In this document: one piece after another, positions 11,351-21,719 of the stretch
Layout of the letters: the number at the start of each line of letters is the position of its first letter
Numbering within the stretch: the first letter of the stretch is position 1
Origin: Blumeriella jaapii
Lineage: Eukaryota > Ascomycota > Leotiomycetes > Helotiales > Drepanopezizaceae
Assembly: GCA_009599575.1 (NCBI GenBank)
Contig: VWND01000031.1
Coordinates: 1-64,000 of the forward strand
DNA length: 64,000 bases
Reading direction: 5' to 3'
Notes under the pieces: generated by a model
Told to the model about the DNA's origin: nothing
Seen by the model: the letters and a program-made list of their open reading frames with translations, nothing else
The model's database searches: none
Program-made: the position numbers and the translations under genes

Positions 11351-13016
11351 TTACAAATAAGAATATTTATAGCTTTTATTTAAAAATATTAATTGCGAGC
11401 AATATATAAATTTAGAATAATAGCCAGATAAATCTAAAGTATCTCGTAAAGTAAAATTAGATCTTAAACTTTTAATTGCAAAATAAGCGTTAATAGGATT
11501 TTCGAATATATTTAAATCTTGTTTTTGAATTAAAATTTCAAAAATAATATTACTTAATAATTTTTGAAATTCGATTAACAAAGGATTACGATCAGTTTCA
11601 GAATTTTTATATTTTTTTAAAAATGAAATATAAGAATTTTGCTTTGTATTTACGTTTGATAATCTTCCAAAAGACCAAGAATTATTCGAAGTATTGCTAT
11701 TATTACTAATATTACTTGAATTGCTATTATCCGATAATATAGATTTATTGCTTATAGAATTATCGAATTCAATTTCAGAATTATCACTCGATAAATCGTC
11801 GATTAAAATTCGATTATTATAAGCTTTATTTATATTTCGATTAATAGTTTTTGTGAAATCTTTCGATGAAACTTTAATTTTTGGATCGTTTATATAATCA
11901 ATCGCTTGTAATAATAAATCGTTAATTTTTTCTTTTAGTTTTGTATCGATTTTAAAAATCGGTTTACTAGTTTTATATAATTTTAAATTATAATTACGAA
12001 AGAAAAAAGTAATAAAATTATTAAAAAAAGCAAAATAATCGACGCGAGATTTCGATGTAAGTAATATTTTAAATTTTTTATTACTTATTTTATTAGGCTC
12101 AAAACTATTTAAAATATTTAAATGACTTTTATTTATCCAAGTAATTTTATCTAAACTTAAATAAAGAATTTCTTGAATATTATCGATTATAAATTTAATC
12201 AATTCGTCGTTTTTATCTTGATTATATAATTCATATAAATCGTATAATTTTTGCGGCTTATAATTTTGAATAAATTCAGCATATCGAGTTTTTGCTTGAA
12301 AATTGGTTAAATTATCGCTAAGATTTATTTTAGACGAATTTAAATTTTCGTAGAATAAAGATTCTTTCAAATTTAATTTTTCGATTAATAAATTTTGAGC
12401 TATTAACAAATCAGATGGTAAATCTTCTGAAATCTTATTAGAATGAATATTATCTTCGATTTCGTTTACTGAATTATCAATTTGTTTAACTTCGAAATAC
12501 CATTTATTTCTTTCAAGTGATTGAGTAGTTACAATTGAATAATATTTACTAATATCATTTGCAATAATAATTTCGATTTCATTTGTATGAATTTTTTTAA
12601 TATGTTTTTTGATATTTATACGATTTGCTAGAATTAAAGAACAAAAATCGCATTTAAAATTGTTTTGCGATATTTCGAGTTTTGGAAAAGGTTTTAAATC
12701 GAATTCTAATGAAAAAAGTCGTATTAATTTTAAACTGTTTTTCAAAGATTCGATTTTTTAACGATTGATAAATAATTAAGCTTTGTTTAATTAATTTATT
12801 TCGATCGTTTTTTGAAATTGAATGGAAATGGTTTTTACGTATATGTTGTTCAAATCCAGTAATAGATGAATTACAAAACAAACAAAGCAATAATTCAAAA
12901 TTTATATAATAAGATAAAAATTGAAAATCAGATAAATCTTGAAACGCTTGTTTAGGATTTAAATCGTTAGTAGTACGAAAGTTACTAAAATAATGAATAT
13001 TAGCGCTGTTTATCAA
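11351..13016 (-). other. TLH-like pseudogene: N-terminal zinc-finger module and linker
   Basis: The first frame (12654-13016) shows CLFCNSSITGFEQHIRKNH, a C-x2-C...H-x4-H finger. The second frame (11351-12745) begins within a few residues of it after a one-base shift at an A-run. It shows CDFCSLILANRINIKKHIKK followed by IH, again C-x2-C-x12-H-x4-H. The rest is a charged, Asn/Ser-rich region, including a stretch of repeated SNxSN near 11690-11730, with no recognised fold. Paired C2H2 fingers at the N-terminus are common in RecQ-like subtelomeric genes, where they are presumed to bind DNA. Confidence 0.75.
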
Positions 13017-13111
13017 AGGGATGGAAGATACTTGAATGTTTGATATATCGAATTTTTTTTAAAAAAAATCGTATAATCGAAGAAATTCGAAGAAAATAAG
13101 AATAAGTTTTT

Positions 13112-13290
13112 TTAGGGGTTTTTTTTTGAAGTTTTTGAAGTTTTTGAAGTTTTTGAAGTTTTGGGAGAGTTTGGGAGTTTTGGAAGTTTTGGTAGTTTTG
13201 GTAGTTTTGGGGGTTTTGGAGGTTTTGGAGGTTTTGGTGGTTTTGGGGGTTTTGGGGGGGGGTTTTGGGAGTTTTGATAATTTGGGTGGT
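13112..13290 (+). repeat. G/T-rich 9-bp minisatellite
   Basis: Units of GTTTTGGAG / GTTTTGAAG / GTTTTGGTG with several G-runs (GGGGG, GGGGGGGG). It lies 100 bp upstream of the 5' end of the helicase pseudogene. The two opposite frames (Pro-Lys repeats on minus, Leu/Val repeats on +) come from the repeat and are not genes. The + strand could form G-quadruplexes. Confidence 0.85.
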
Positions 13291-13361
13291 GTGTGTGGTT
13301 TTGAAAAATTTTCAAAACTTTAATTAAAGTTTTCGCGTAGCCTATAGCAACGATAATTTTA

Positions 13362-13455
13362 ATTAAATAAATTATTCGAAAACTTTAATTAAATAAATTA
13401 TTCGAAAACTTTAATTAATTAAATTATTCGAAAACTTTAATTAATTAAATTAAAT
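13362..13455 (+). repeat. 26-bp tandem repeat, 3-4 copies
   Basis: ATTCGAAAACTTTAATTA recurs at 13374, 13400 and 13426 (period 26), with a decayed partial copy before it at about 13340. Confidence 0.85.
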
Positions 13456-13459
13456 TACA

Positions 13460-13860
13460 AAAAAGACACTTACAGCAGAGGGCAGACTGATACACCGACT
13501 CATACTTATTCACCATATATACAAGACCCCGTGGGACAATTCACGGGCCGGAGCCATAGAATTTGCATGCAACTAGGTTTTATAAGTAGAGTGGCGGAGC
13601 ATTAAGGCAGAACGCCTGGCAACCCTTTTCTCGTGGCTTTACGGGTTCTTAATAGGGTAACGAAGGAATTGAACCTACAGAAACCATCAACCATTATACT
13701 ATAGGTGCTTTAGGACTTTTGTCCCGAAAGCATACGAACGACTAGGTTATATAAAGTATATAATTTTTTAAAGTTTATTTTGTGCGTGTGTGGGATTAGG
13801 CGAATGTGGGTTTAAGCGAAAGTTAAATTTTGCGACCGTGCACGATTTTCTGAACGTTTG
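13460..13860. other. Unique base-balanced patch with hairpin and tRNA-like fragment
   Basis: No reading frame. There is a perfect hairpin, CCCGTG 13528-13533 and CACGGG 13542-13547. On the minus strand at about 13645-13715 there is an A-box-like TAGTATAATGG and, only 15 nt further, a B-box-like GGTTCAATTCC. This resembles a tRNA D-arm joined almost directly to a T-arm, with no room for an anticodon arm. It may be a truncated tRNA or mitochondrial-type tRNA remnant, or chance. The patch is far less AT-rich than its surroundings. Confidence 0.4.
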
Positions 13861-15295
13861 CATTGCGATTAATAATAAATCGAATTGTATAAAATAAAGA
13901 AATTAAATAAGTTTTAATATTAATAACCTAAATATAAAAAGAATTATACGATTCTATTAAGAAATGGGCTGGTATTTTACTAGTAAATACGAATACCGCA
14001 GGCTGTAGCATTAGGCTTTGGAGCCAAGCTATTCTTGGTCCGTGCGTCAGTTCGTAAAACGCTTGCATTGCGATTAATAATAAATCGAATTATATAAAAT
14101 AAAAAGAATTAAATAAGTTTTAATATTAATAACCCAAATATAAAAAGAATTGAACGATTCTATTAAGAAATGGGCTGGTGTTTTACTAGTAAATACGAAT
14201 ACCGCAGGCTGTAGAATTAGGCTTTGGAGCCAAGCTTTTTATGGCCCGTGCGTCAGTTCGTAGAACGCTTGCATTGCGATTAATAATAAATCGAATTGTA
14301 TGAAATAAGACGAATTAAATAAGTTTTAATATTAATAACCCAAATATAAAAAGAATTGAACGATTCTATTAAGAAATGGGCTGGTGTTTTATTAATAAAT
14401 ACGAATACCGCAGGCTATAGAATTAGGCTTTGAAGCCAAGTTATTTTTGGTCCGTGCGTTAATTCGTAGAACGTTTGCATTGCGATTAGTAATAGATCGA
14501 ATTGTACAAAATAAAAAGAATTAAATAAGTTTTAATATTAATAACCCAAATATAAAAAGAATTAAACGATTCTATTAAGAAATGGGCTGGTGTTTTACTA
14601 GTAAATACGAATACCGCAGGCTATAGAATTAGGCTTTGGAGCCAAGTTATTCTTGGCCCGTGCGTTAATTCGTAGAACGCTTGTATTGCGATTAATAATA
14701 AATCGAATTGTATGAAATAAGACGAATTAAATAACTTTTAATATTAATAACCTAAATATAAAAAGAATTGAACGATTTTATTAAGAAATGGGCTGGTGTT
14801 TTACTAGTAAATACGAATACCGCAGGCTGTAGAATTAGGCTTTGGAGCCAAGTTATTTTTGGTCCGTGTTTCAATTCGTAGAACGTTTGCATTGCGATTA
14901 GTAATAGATCGAATTGTATAAAATAAAAAGAATTAAATAAGTTTTAATATTAATAACCCAAATATAAAAAGAATTGAACGATTCTATTAAGAAATGGGCT
15001 GGTGTTTTACTAGTAAATACGAATACCGCAGGCTGTAGAATTAGGCTTTGGAGCCAAGTTATTCTTGGTCCGTGCTTTAATTCGTAGAACGTTTGCATTG
15101 CGATTAGTAATAGATCGAATTGTACAAAATAAAAAGAATTAAATAAGTTTTAATATTAATAACCCAAATATAAAAAGAATTGAACGATTTTATTAAGAAA
15201 TGGGCTGGTGTTTTACTAGTAAATACGAATACCGCAGGCTGTATAATTAGGCTTTGGAGCCAAGTTATTTTTGGTCCGTGCGTTAATTCGTAGAG
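13861..15295 (+). repeat. 206-bp satellite, seven copies
   Basis: The marker CATTGCGATTAATAATA starts at 13861, 14066, 14272, 14478, 14684, 14890 and 15096, so the period is 205-206 bp. Each unit carries a 10-bp palindrome TTACTAGTAA, a small hairpin GGCTTTGGAGCC and an inverted pair CCAAG-N6-CTTGG. Units differ mostly by C/T and G/A transitions. The array ends at TTCGTAGAG near 15295. A minus-strand frame inside one unit (14898-15098) is incidental. Confidence 0.92.
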
Positions 15296-15420
15296 ACTTA
15301 AATAACGTTATTATTAATTAATAATATTTATAAGCTTTTGCCTATAAAATATTAATAATTTGTAAGCTAAATACGAATTTAATTTTATTTTTAAAATCGA
15401 AAAATTCTTGCGAAAAAACC

Positions 15421-16400
15421 GATTTAGTGACCAAAAAAAGTCGGGTACCAGGGTCTGCCAAGATTAGGGTTAGAAGGGGGGGTTATTACAACTTTTTAAT
15501 TTATTAATCGTATTTATAAGCTTTTGCGCATAAAAGATTAATAATTAATAAGTTAAATACAAATATAAATTTATTTTTAAAATCGAATAATTTTTGCGAA
15601 AAAAAACCGACCTGGTGACCAAAGAAAGTCGGTTACCAGGGTCTGCCAAGATTAGGGTTAGAAGGGGGGGTTATTACAACTTTTTAATTTATTAATCGTA
15701 TTTATAAGCTTTTGCGTATAAAAGATTAATAATTAATAAGTTGAATACAAATATAATTTTATTTTTAAAATCGAATAATTTTTGCGAAAAAAACCGACCT
15801 GGTGACCAAAGAAAGTCGGTTACCAGGGTCTGCCAAGATTAGGGTTAGAAGGGGGGGTTATTACAACTTTTTAATTTATTAATCGTATTTATAAGCTTTT
15901 GCGTATAAAAGATTAATAATTAATAAGTTGAATACAAATATAAATTTATTTTTAAAATCGAATAATTTTTGCGAAAAAACCGACCTGGTGACCAAAGAAA
16001 GTCGGTTACCAGGGTCTGCCAAGATTAGGGTTAGAGGGGGGGGGTTATTACAACTTTTTAATTTATTAATCGTATTTATAAGCTTTTGCGTACAAAAGAT
16101 TATTAATTAGTAAGCTGAATACGAATATAATTTTATTTTTCAAATCGAATAATTTTTTGCGAAAAAACCGACCTGGTGACCAAAGAAAGTCGGTTACCAG
16201 GGTCTGCCAAGATTAGGGTTAGAGGGGGGGGTTATTACAACTTTTTAATTTATTAATCGTATTTATAAGCTTTTGCGTACAAAAGATAATTAATTAATAA
16301 GCTGAATACGAATATAATTTTATTTTTCAAATCGAATAATTTTTGCGAAAAAACCGACCTGGTGACCAACTTTCTTTGGTCACCAGGGTCTGCCAAGACT
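15421..16400 (+). repeat. 187-bp satellite carrying TTAGGGTTAG and a G-run
   Basis: The marker AGATTAGGGTTAGA starts at 15461, 15649, 15836, 16022 and 16210 (period 186-188 bp). A sixth, altered unit ends near 16400. Each unit has an imperfect hairpin CTGGTGACC...GGTTACCAG, then GGTCTGCCAAGATTAGGG, TTAGAAGGGGGGG and a T/A-rich remainder. TTAGGGTTAG equals about 1.7 units of the TTAGGG telomere repeat of filamentous fungi. DNA at 15296-15420 is a degenerate lead-in copy of the AT-rich half. Confidence 0.92.
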
Positions 16401-16421
16401 GGTCACCAACGTTGGTGACCA
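16359..16421. repeat. Nested inverted repeats at satellite/retroelement junction
   Basis: CTGGTGACCAA (16359-16369) is the exact reverse complement of TTGGTCACCAG (16376-16386). A 22-bp perfect palindrome follows at 16400-16421, with half-site TGGTCACCAAC. The hairpin of the last satellite unit has been rearranged here. The retroelement remnant E2 starts about 25 bp further on. Confidence 0.9.
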
Positions 16422-16446
16422 CCAAAATTCTCTCGCTTATAATATT

Positions 16447-17265
16447 AGCGTTATCGAAACTTTTATAAAAAAATACGAAATTCAGCGTATTTAAATCTTA
16501 GCTTATAATTCGAAAAGCAACGGATTCGTTAAACGAAATTATAAAAATATTTTCGACGGTTTTTTAAAAACTATTCGAAAAAATTATAAGCGTTGGTCGC
16601 GGAAATTTTCGGAAATGCTTTTTATTATGCGTATATATATATACGCTTTTATTAAAATGATTTTATTTTTTATTTAATACGGCAAAAACGCTCGATTGCT
16701 TTTAAAAACAAAATAATTTATATAAAAGTTTTATAACGTGGTTAAAATAAAAACGAAAGCAAATTTATTAATAATAAAATTTAAACAATTAAATTACCGC
16801 GATATAAATATAAAAAAAATAATTAAAAAAAAAAAAAATATAAGAAAACGGTTAAAAAAGTTTGGAATAAAACCAAAATTTAAAAAAAAACGCCGATCAG
16901 AAAAAAAAATTTGATTTTAATTTACGACGTTTAGCGCGCTATTAATAAATCGGCCGATATTAAATTTAATTATAAATAACTCGGATTTTACGAAATATAC
17001 GAAGCCGAATTAAATAAAAGTTATTATAAGCTTACGGAATTCGATAAAACAAAACTAAAAAAAACGTTCGCCGCCAATCGATTAAAACGATTTTATAAAA
17101 AAAATTAGCAAATTTATTTTTTAGATTCTGATTCAGACAGCGATTCCGATTTCAGCGAATCCGACGACGATTCCGATCAAAACGATTATATTTTTGAAAA
17201 AAAAACCTTTTGGAAAGGTTTGGAAACAACTGAACGATGATTTCGCTGCTGAAAACACAGTTTAA
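16447..17265 (+). pseudogene. E2 integrase C-terminal half
   Basis: RIP-degraded end of a Ty3/gypsy integrase: an integrase-core tail (AYNSKSNG, then codons giving SVKRN where a catalytic Glu is expected), a tryptophan-rich segment RRWSRKFSEML, then the linker and an acidic Ser/Asp tail (DSDSDFSESDDDSDQ-like). Stops appear at former CAA or TGG codons. It is the counterpart of the better-preserved 56030-56844 in E1. Confidence 0.75.
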
Positions 17266-17899
17266 ATCGTGATTTTATTTATGACCGAAAAAAAGAAAAA
17301 TGTATATAAGATTGTTTACTAACTGTTTTACTGTTTTTGTTGTTTATTGTTTTTTTTTTATTATATATTATTTTACTGTTTTTGCTTTGCTTTGCTTATA
17401 TACAATTTAATTATTTTGTTTTATATATATTATTTATTTTTAAGACTTTTTTTTATATTGTTTAAAATATTTATTATATTTTTTTTTATTTAACTGTATT
17501 TTTGTTTATCAAAATAAAAGCTTTATATATATTTGAACCGTATATTTGATATATTTATATTGCTCGTATATTTTACGAAAACGATTTTTTATGCATTTTA
17601 TTATTTATTATTTTTTGCACTGTTTATTTTTTTCGTTATTTTAAACGGATGCTTGCTTAAATAATTATAATTTATTAAAAAAATAGCATGCGGATTTCCG
17701 TAACTTTTGGATACAAATATTTTACAATTTTCGTACTTTTTTTTAATTATTTTTTAACAAATATAATATATTTTTTTAATTAATAAACTTATCGATATTA
17801 TATCGTTTTTTAAGCAAAGCGTTGCTAAATCTGGTAAGCTTATTTTTAATTTATTTTAAAACGGAATTATTATACGTAATTTTTCCGAATTTAAGCAAG
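16447..17899 (+). mobile_element. E2, segment 1: truncated family-E Ty3/gypsy copy
   Basis: Collinear with E1 from about 56027 to 57479, differing mainly by transitions. It is truncated at its left end beside the palindrome, so gag, protease, RT and most of integrase are missing. It is interrupted after 17899 by A1; GCAAG at 17895-17899 is the left target-site duplicate. Continues at 24312. Confidence 0.9.
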
Positions 17900-18168
17900 T
17901 GTGACGATCTAATCAGTCGGAGGGCTGGGAGATCAGTCAACTGGTCGCCGTGTTCACATGGTATGAAAAACGAGCCTTTGGTTCTGTAATAAAGATATTT
18001 ATTTAAAATTAACAATTGTAAAAAACAGAGGTTGCTAAAAAAAGAAAGTTTTATATATATGAATAGTTTTTATAATTGATAAGAAAACTTACTAGAAGAT
18101 CAGAAAGCTTGCAGCTACACGTGGTTGCTGAGGTGACACGAAAAGTGGCAATAAAATAAATCGTTATA
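17900..18168 (-). repeat. A1 3' LTR
   Basis: 269 bp. It starts TGTGACGATC intact, while its other end reads TCGTTATA where the partner LTR has TCGTCACA (two RIP-type transitions). The interior matches 24043-24311. Confidence 0.93.
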
Positions 18169-18184
18169 CTATCCTTCCGTCCGA
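18169..18184 (-). other. A1 polypurine tract
   Basis: On the minus strand a purine run GGACGGAAGGATAG abuts the 3' LTR, where plus-strand DNA priming starts in LTR elements. The same position in A2 reads GGACGGGGGAGTAA. Confidence 0.75.
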
Positions 18185-18189
18185 AAAAA

Positions 18190-21100
18190 GCGCGCTTTCG
18201 AGCTTTTATTTATTGGTACGTTATTATTTAAATAATCGTACGAATTTAAATCTTCGGAATACGCTTTTAGCCAGTTTATAAGTTTTGCAGAAAAACCGGA
18301 AAGCTTTTTATGCGCCAAATAAAAGTCGCGCATTTTCAAAAAAGCATATATAAAATCAGACGCGGGATATTACGTAAGATTTTTATTTAAATTTATTTAA
18401 AAAGTTTTGTATTAAAAAGTTTTCCGCTGTATTCGACAGGCGATTAATTTTTCGATTTCGTATTTAAATTTACCAGTTATATTAATAAGTTCAGAAGCTG
18501 GGTTAATCTGATTTAAAAGCGCGTCGTTAGTTGTTTTACGCAGTCGATTAGCGTGAAAAACTGGATGTACGTTTATAATATTAAAAAGGTCTAGCTTAAA
18601 AGCGTTATCGAAAATTTTAGTTACAATTTTAAAAGGGCCGTTTATAAGGTTGTCGAGCTTGCGGAAAGGCCGAAAGGTCGGAAATGGACGTATATCGAGC
18701 CAAACGTAATCGCTAACGTTAAAATCGATCGCGCGGCGAAAAATTCGCATTTTTTTTTATTTTATTATAGGCTTGTTAGAAATGCGATTTGGCGAGGTTT
18801 TAGGCGTCGTAATAGCGGCGAGCGTACGCACGAGCTTCGTTTGCGTTTAGCTTATATAAGGAATTGAAAAAGGGGGAAGTATCAAGCTTTCAGTTTTAAT
18901 TAGTATAGAAAGTGTAATCGTATATAATTTTAAAAAATAAAAGGCCATCTAAACTTTTGTAAAAAAGGATTATTTGAACGAAATCTATTATTAAAAAAAA
19001 TTCGTTTTAATCGTTTTAATAAAAGTTTACGAAAGGTCGAAAGCGTTTTTGCAGATATTAATTATAAATTTCGGTTTGACCGTCGGTTTTAAAATAAGCG
19101 GCTGTCGAAAACTTTAATTGCGTATCGAATATTTTATTTAATTCAGACCAGAAGGTAGATTAATATTAAAGGCTACGATCGTTAATAATATTTTTCGAAA
19201 AGCTAAAATATTTGTATATATAAAATATATATAATTTGGCGAAGCTTCGAGCGTCGATATTTTTATAACAGAAAATCGAAATAGCTTGCTTAAAAAAGCG
19301 ATTTATTATTACGAATACGTTATCGTAATCGTATTTGTTTTTATTTAAATTGTAAAAGTTTATTATAACGTGTTCCAAAAATAGTTAAAAACAAAAAGAA
19401 GTTGAAAAAAGCCGGGGCGTTTATTTTTTAAAACAAAACTTTTTCGATAAGCGTAGCAGTTGCGATAATATTATTTTACGAAGGCTGTTATATTTCGCTA
19501 ATAATATTGGTCCGAAAGCAATTGCGTAGTTTTGCGAACGCTAAAATAAGCGATAAAAATTTGGTCGTATATTTTTCGTATAAAGGCCAGACGAAAATAA
19601 TCGACGTTTAATATTATTAAACGATCGTAATATAACAGCAGATCGCGTTTAAATGTATACGAAGTATTATTATCGTTGTTTTTTTTCGTAGCGTTTCGTA
19701 CAGCTTTTTTTCGGAAGGTTATCAGGCTGCTAGCTGTGCGATTAACGTAAAGAATTTAATTAATAATACGAAGTACGAAAGAAAAATCAGCTATTTCAAC
19801 GATAAAAACAATTGTTTCGAAGGTCGTGAAAAATCGAAGTTTTTTAATTAAAAGGCGGTAATCGATTTGATTTGTTCGGAAAAAAATTTGCAAGCGTTGG
19901 ATGCGTTTAAAAAAGTTTTAACAGTCGAATTCGCTCGTACGACGTATTAATGCGTTAGCCAAAAGATTATGTTTATTTAATTTGTATATAATAAGAAAGT
20001 TGTAGTCGGCGAAAAGCTCGGCCTAACGCGTTTATCGAACGTTTAAAAGTTTAAAAATTATAAAATATTTTAAAACTTTGTAATTAATAATAATTTTGAT
20101 TTGATAAATTAAGCTAATTAATTTAGTACGAAAATTGCTTAGAAATCTTACGATTGCGAGTATTTTTTTGTTATATACGACGTAGTTTAGTTTTGCGAAA
20201 GTTATAGTTTTGCTAAAATAAGCGATTGGAAGCCAGTCGTCGTTATAAAATTGCGAAAACACAAAAGCTATTACGCCGTCGGAAGCGTTAGTTTTTAATA
20301 TGCAAAAAAGATTTTGCTTGTAATATTATAAAACTGATGTAGTAGTAAAAGCTAATATAAAAAGATCGAAACTTTTTTAATATTTAAAAGTGAAATTGTA
20401 AAAAACGTTAGTTTTGGTTAAATAAATCAAAGGTTTTATAATTATATCGTAATTTCGAATAAAACGTCGGTAAAAGTTATAAAAATCAAGAAAGTTTTAT
20501 ATATTTTTTATAATAATAAAAAGCTTTTAATAAGCGATCACGAAGACTTTTTTTAAGTTTATTTTTAGGTTTTTAATCGAAATAATAAAGCTTAAGTAAC
20601 GGGTCCGAGTAACGTTGAATTTAGATTTTCGAATATCGGCCTGTAATTCAGCGTTAGCGAGCTTTTGAAGTATTTTGCGAACGTATATAGCGTGTTTTAA
20701 AAGGTCGGACGAATAAATAAAAATATTATTCAAATATGCAATATAAAAATCGTTTAAATAATCGAAAAAAACGTCGTTTATATAACGTTAGTAAATTGCG
20801 GATTTATTAGTAAAATCAAAAAGTAGCATTTTACATTTATAAGCGTCGTAACGCGTACGAAACGTCGTTAGTTTTTTATTAGCGGGGTTTATTCGAATTT
20901 TATAAAAAGTTTAACGAATATCGAATTTCGTAAAAATTCGCGCTTTCGAAAAACGAGCAAAAATCTTATCGATAAAAAAAAGGAAGTAGCGATTTTTACG
21001 AGTGACGTTATTAAAAACTCGATAATCGATATAAAAACGTAATAAACCGTCGGGTTTTTTAGCGAAAAGCATTGGAATAGCGAAAAAAGCGGTAAAGGGT

Positions 21101-21700
21101 TCGATAAAGCTTTTGTTAAAATTATTTTATAAATAAGTTTTAATAATTTCGAATTTTAAAATCGATATTTTGTATAAAAAAGTGTATTTCAGCTTTTTTT
21201 TATTTATAATAAATTCGATTTTATAATCGTAAAGCCGGTGAAAAGTTAGCTCGTTATTAGCGGTTTTAGAAAACACGTATTCGAGGTTTTTGTATTCCGA
21301 GGAAAAAAATTCGAAAAAAGGTTTATTCGAAGTTAGCTTTGTTAAACTGGTTAAAAAGATCGAAATCGATATTTCGTTGGTTTTAAAACGTTCGAAAAAA
21401 TTGTAAAATTGGGTTTTAAAAGAAATATTATACGTAAAATCGTTTAGTATTTTATCGATTTCGTATAGAAAAATTGAAAATATTTTAATTGCTTTTTTTC
21501 TGGAAATTAATTTAAAAGCGTATGCAATGATTTGGCAGATGGAAATTGAATAAACAATAGGTTAAAAGATTCGTTTTCGAATTGATCGTTTAAGTTTAAA
21601 AAATAGTTTGTTTAAATTATCGATTATATTAAGCTGAAAGGCTATCGCGGCGAAAGCTTTTTTTCGGTTTTTGATATAATTATTTTTCGTAGAACGAAAA
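18190..21700 (-). pseudogene. A1 pol: RT, RNase H, integrase, chromodomain
   Basis: Minus-strand order. The RT has a VDHK-like entry region (about 21240) and the FCIDYR-like box 'FYIDYR' (near 21020). The catalytic YxDD box is here YLNNIFIYS (20721-20735), both Asp changed to Asn. RNase H gives 'DDWLPIAYFSKT' and 'LNYVVYNKKILAIV' (20032-20262). The integrase has an HHCC-like region (about 19600), the core 'YDNVFVIINRF' (19166-19378), and a C-terminal part with VSDYVWLDIRPF and VHPVFHANRLRK (18412-18750). It then has KYEIEKLIACRI leading into a chromodomain-like end. Asp-to-Asn changes and TAA/TAG at former Gln/Trp codons show it is inactivated by RIP. Confidence 0.88.
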
Positions 21701-21719
21701 AGCTGTTTTAACGAAAAAA

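Larger units (their letters stand above)
8160..13016 (-). pseudogene. Telomere-linked RecQ-type helicase (TLH-like), broken
   Basis: Read on the minus strand, five to six collinear pieces rebuild one large protein of roughly 1,600 residues. In order: two C2H2-like zinc fingers, a long Asn/Ser-rich linker, a recombinase-like block with an RGTEL motif, a DExH helicase core with a RecQ-style second lobe (AGRD box), and a Cys/His-rich tail. This architecture is typical of subtelomeric RecQ-family genes of filamentous fungi, which are thought to help keep chromosome ends. The gene is broken by single-base shifts in A/T runs (near 12745, 10560, 10140, 8660 and 8470), by two in-frame TAA codons at about 9413-9470, and by a gap near 11270-11350 that could instead be an intron. 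No ATG is visible at the 5' end, so 13016 is only the upstream limit I can support. RIP damage is light compared with the retroelements, as expected if few long homologues exist. Sequencing errors in homopolymers could explain some shifts. Confidence 0.85.

Noticed and set aside
13112..13323. Pro-Lys-rich (minus) and Leu/Val-rich (+) proteins
   Set aside because: Both are readings of the 9-bp minisatellite. Opposite strands are equally open.
14898..15098. Minus-strand 66-codon frame
   Set aside because: Lies wholly within one 206-bp satellite unit and is not kept open in the other units.
15421..16220. A true telomere or long interstitial telomere tract
   Set aside because: Only TTAGGGTTAG (about 1.7 units) occurs once per 187-bp satellite unit. 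No (TTAGGG)n run exists in the window.
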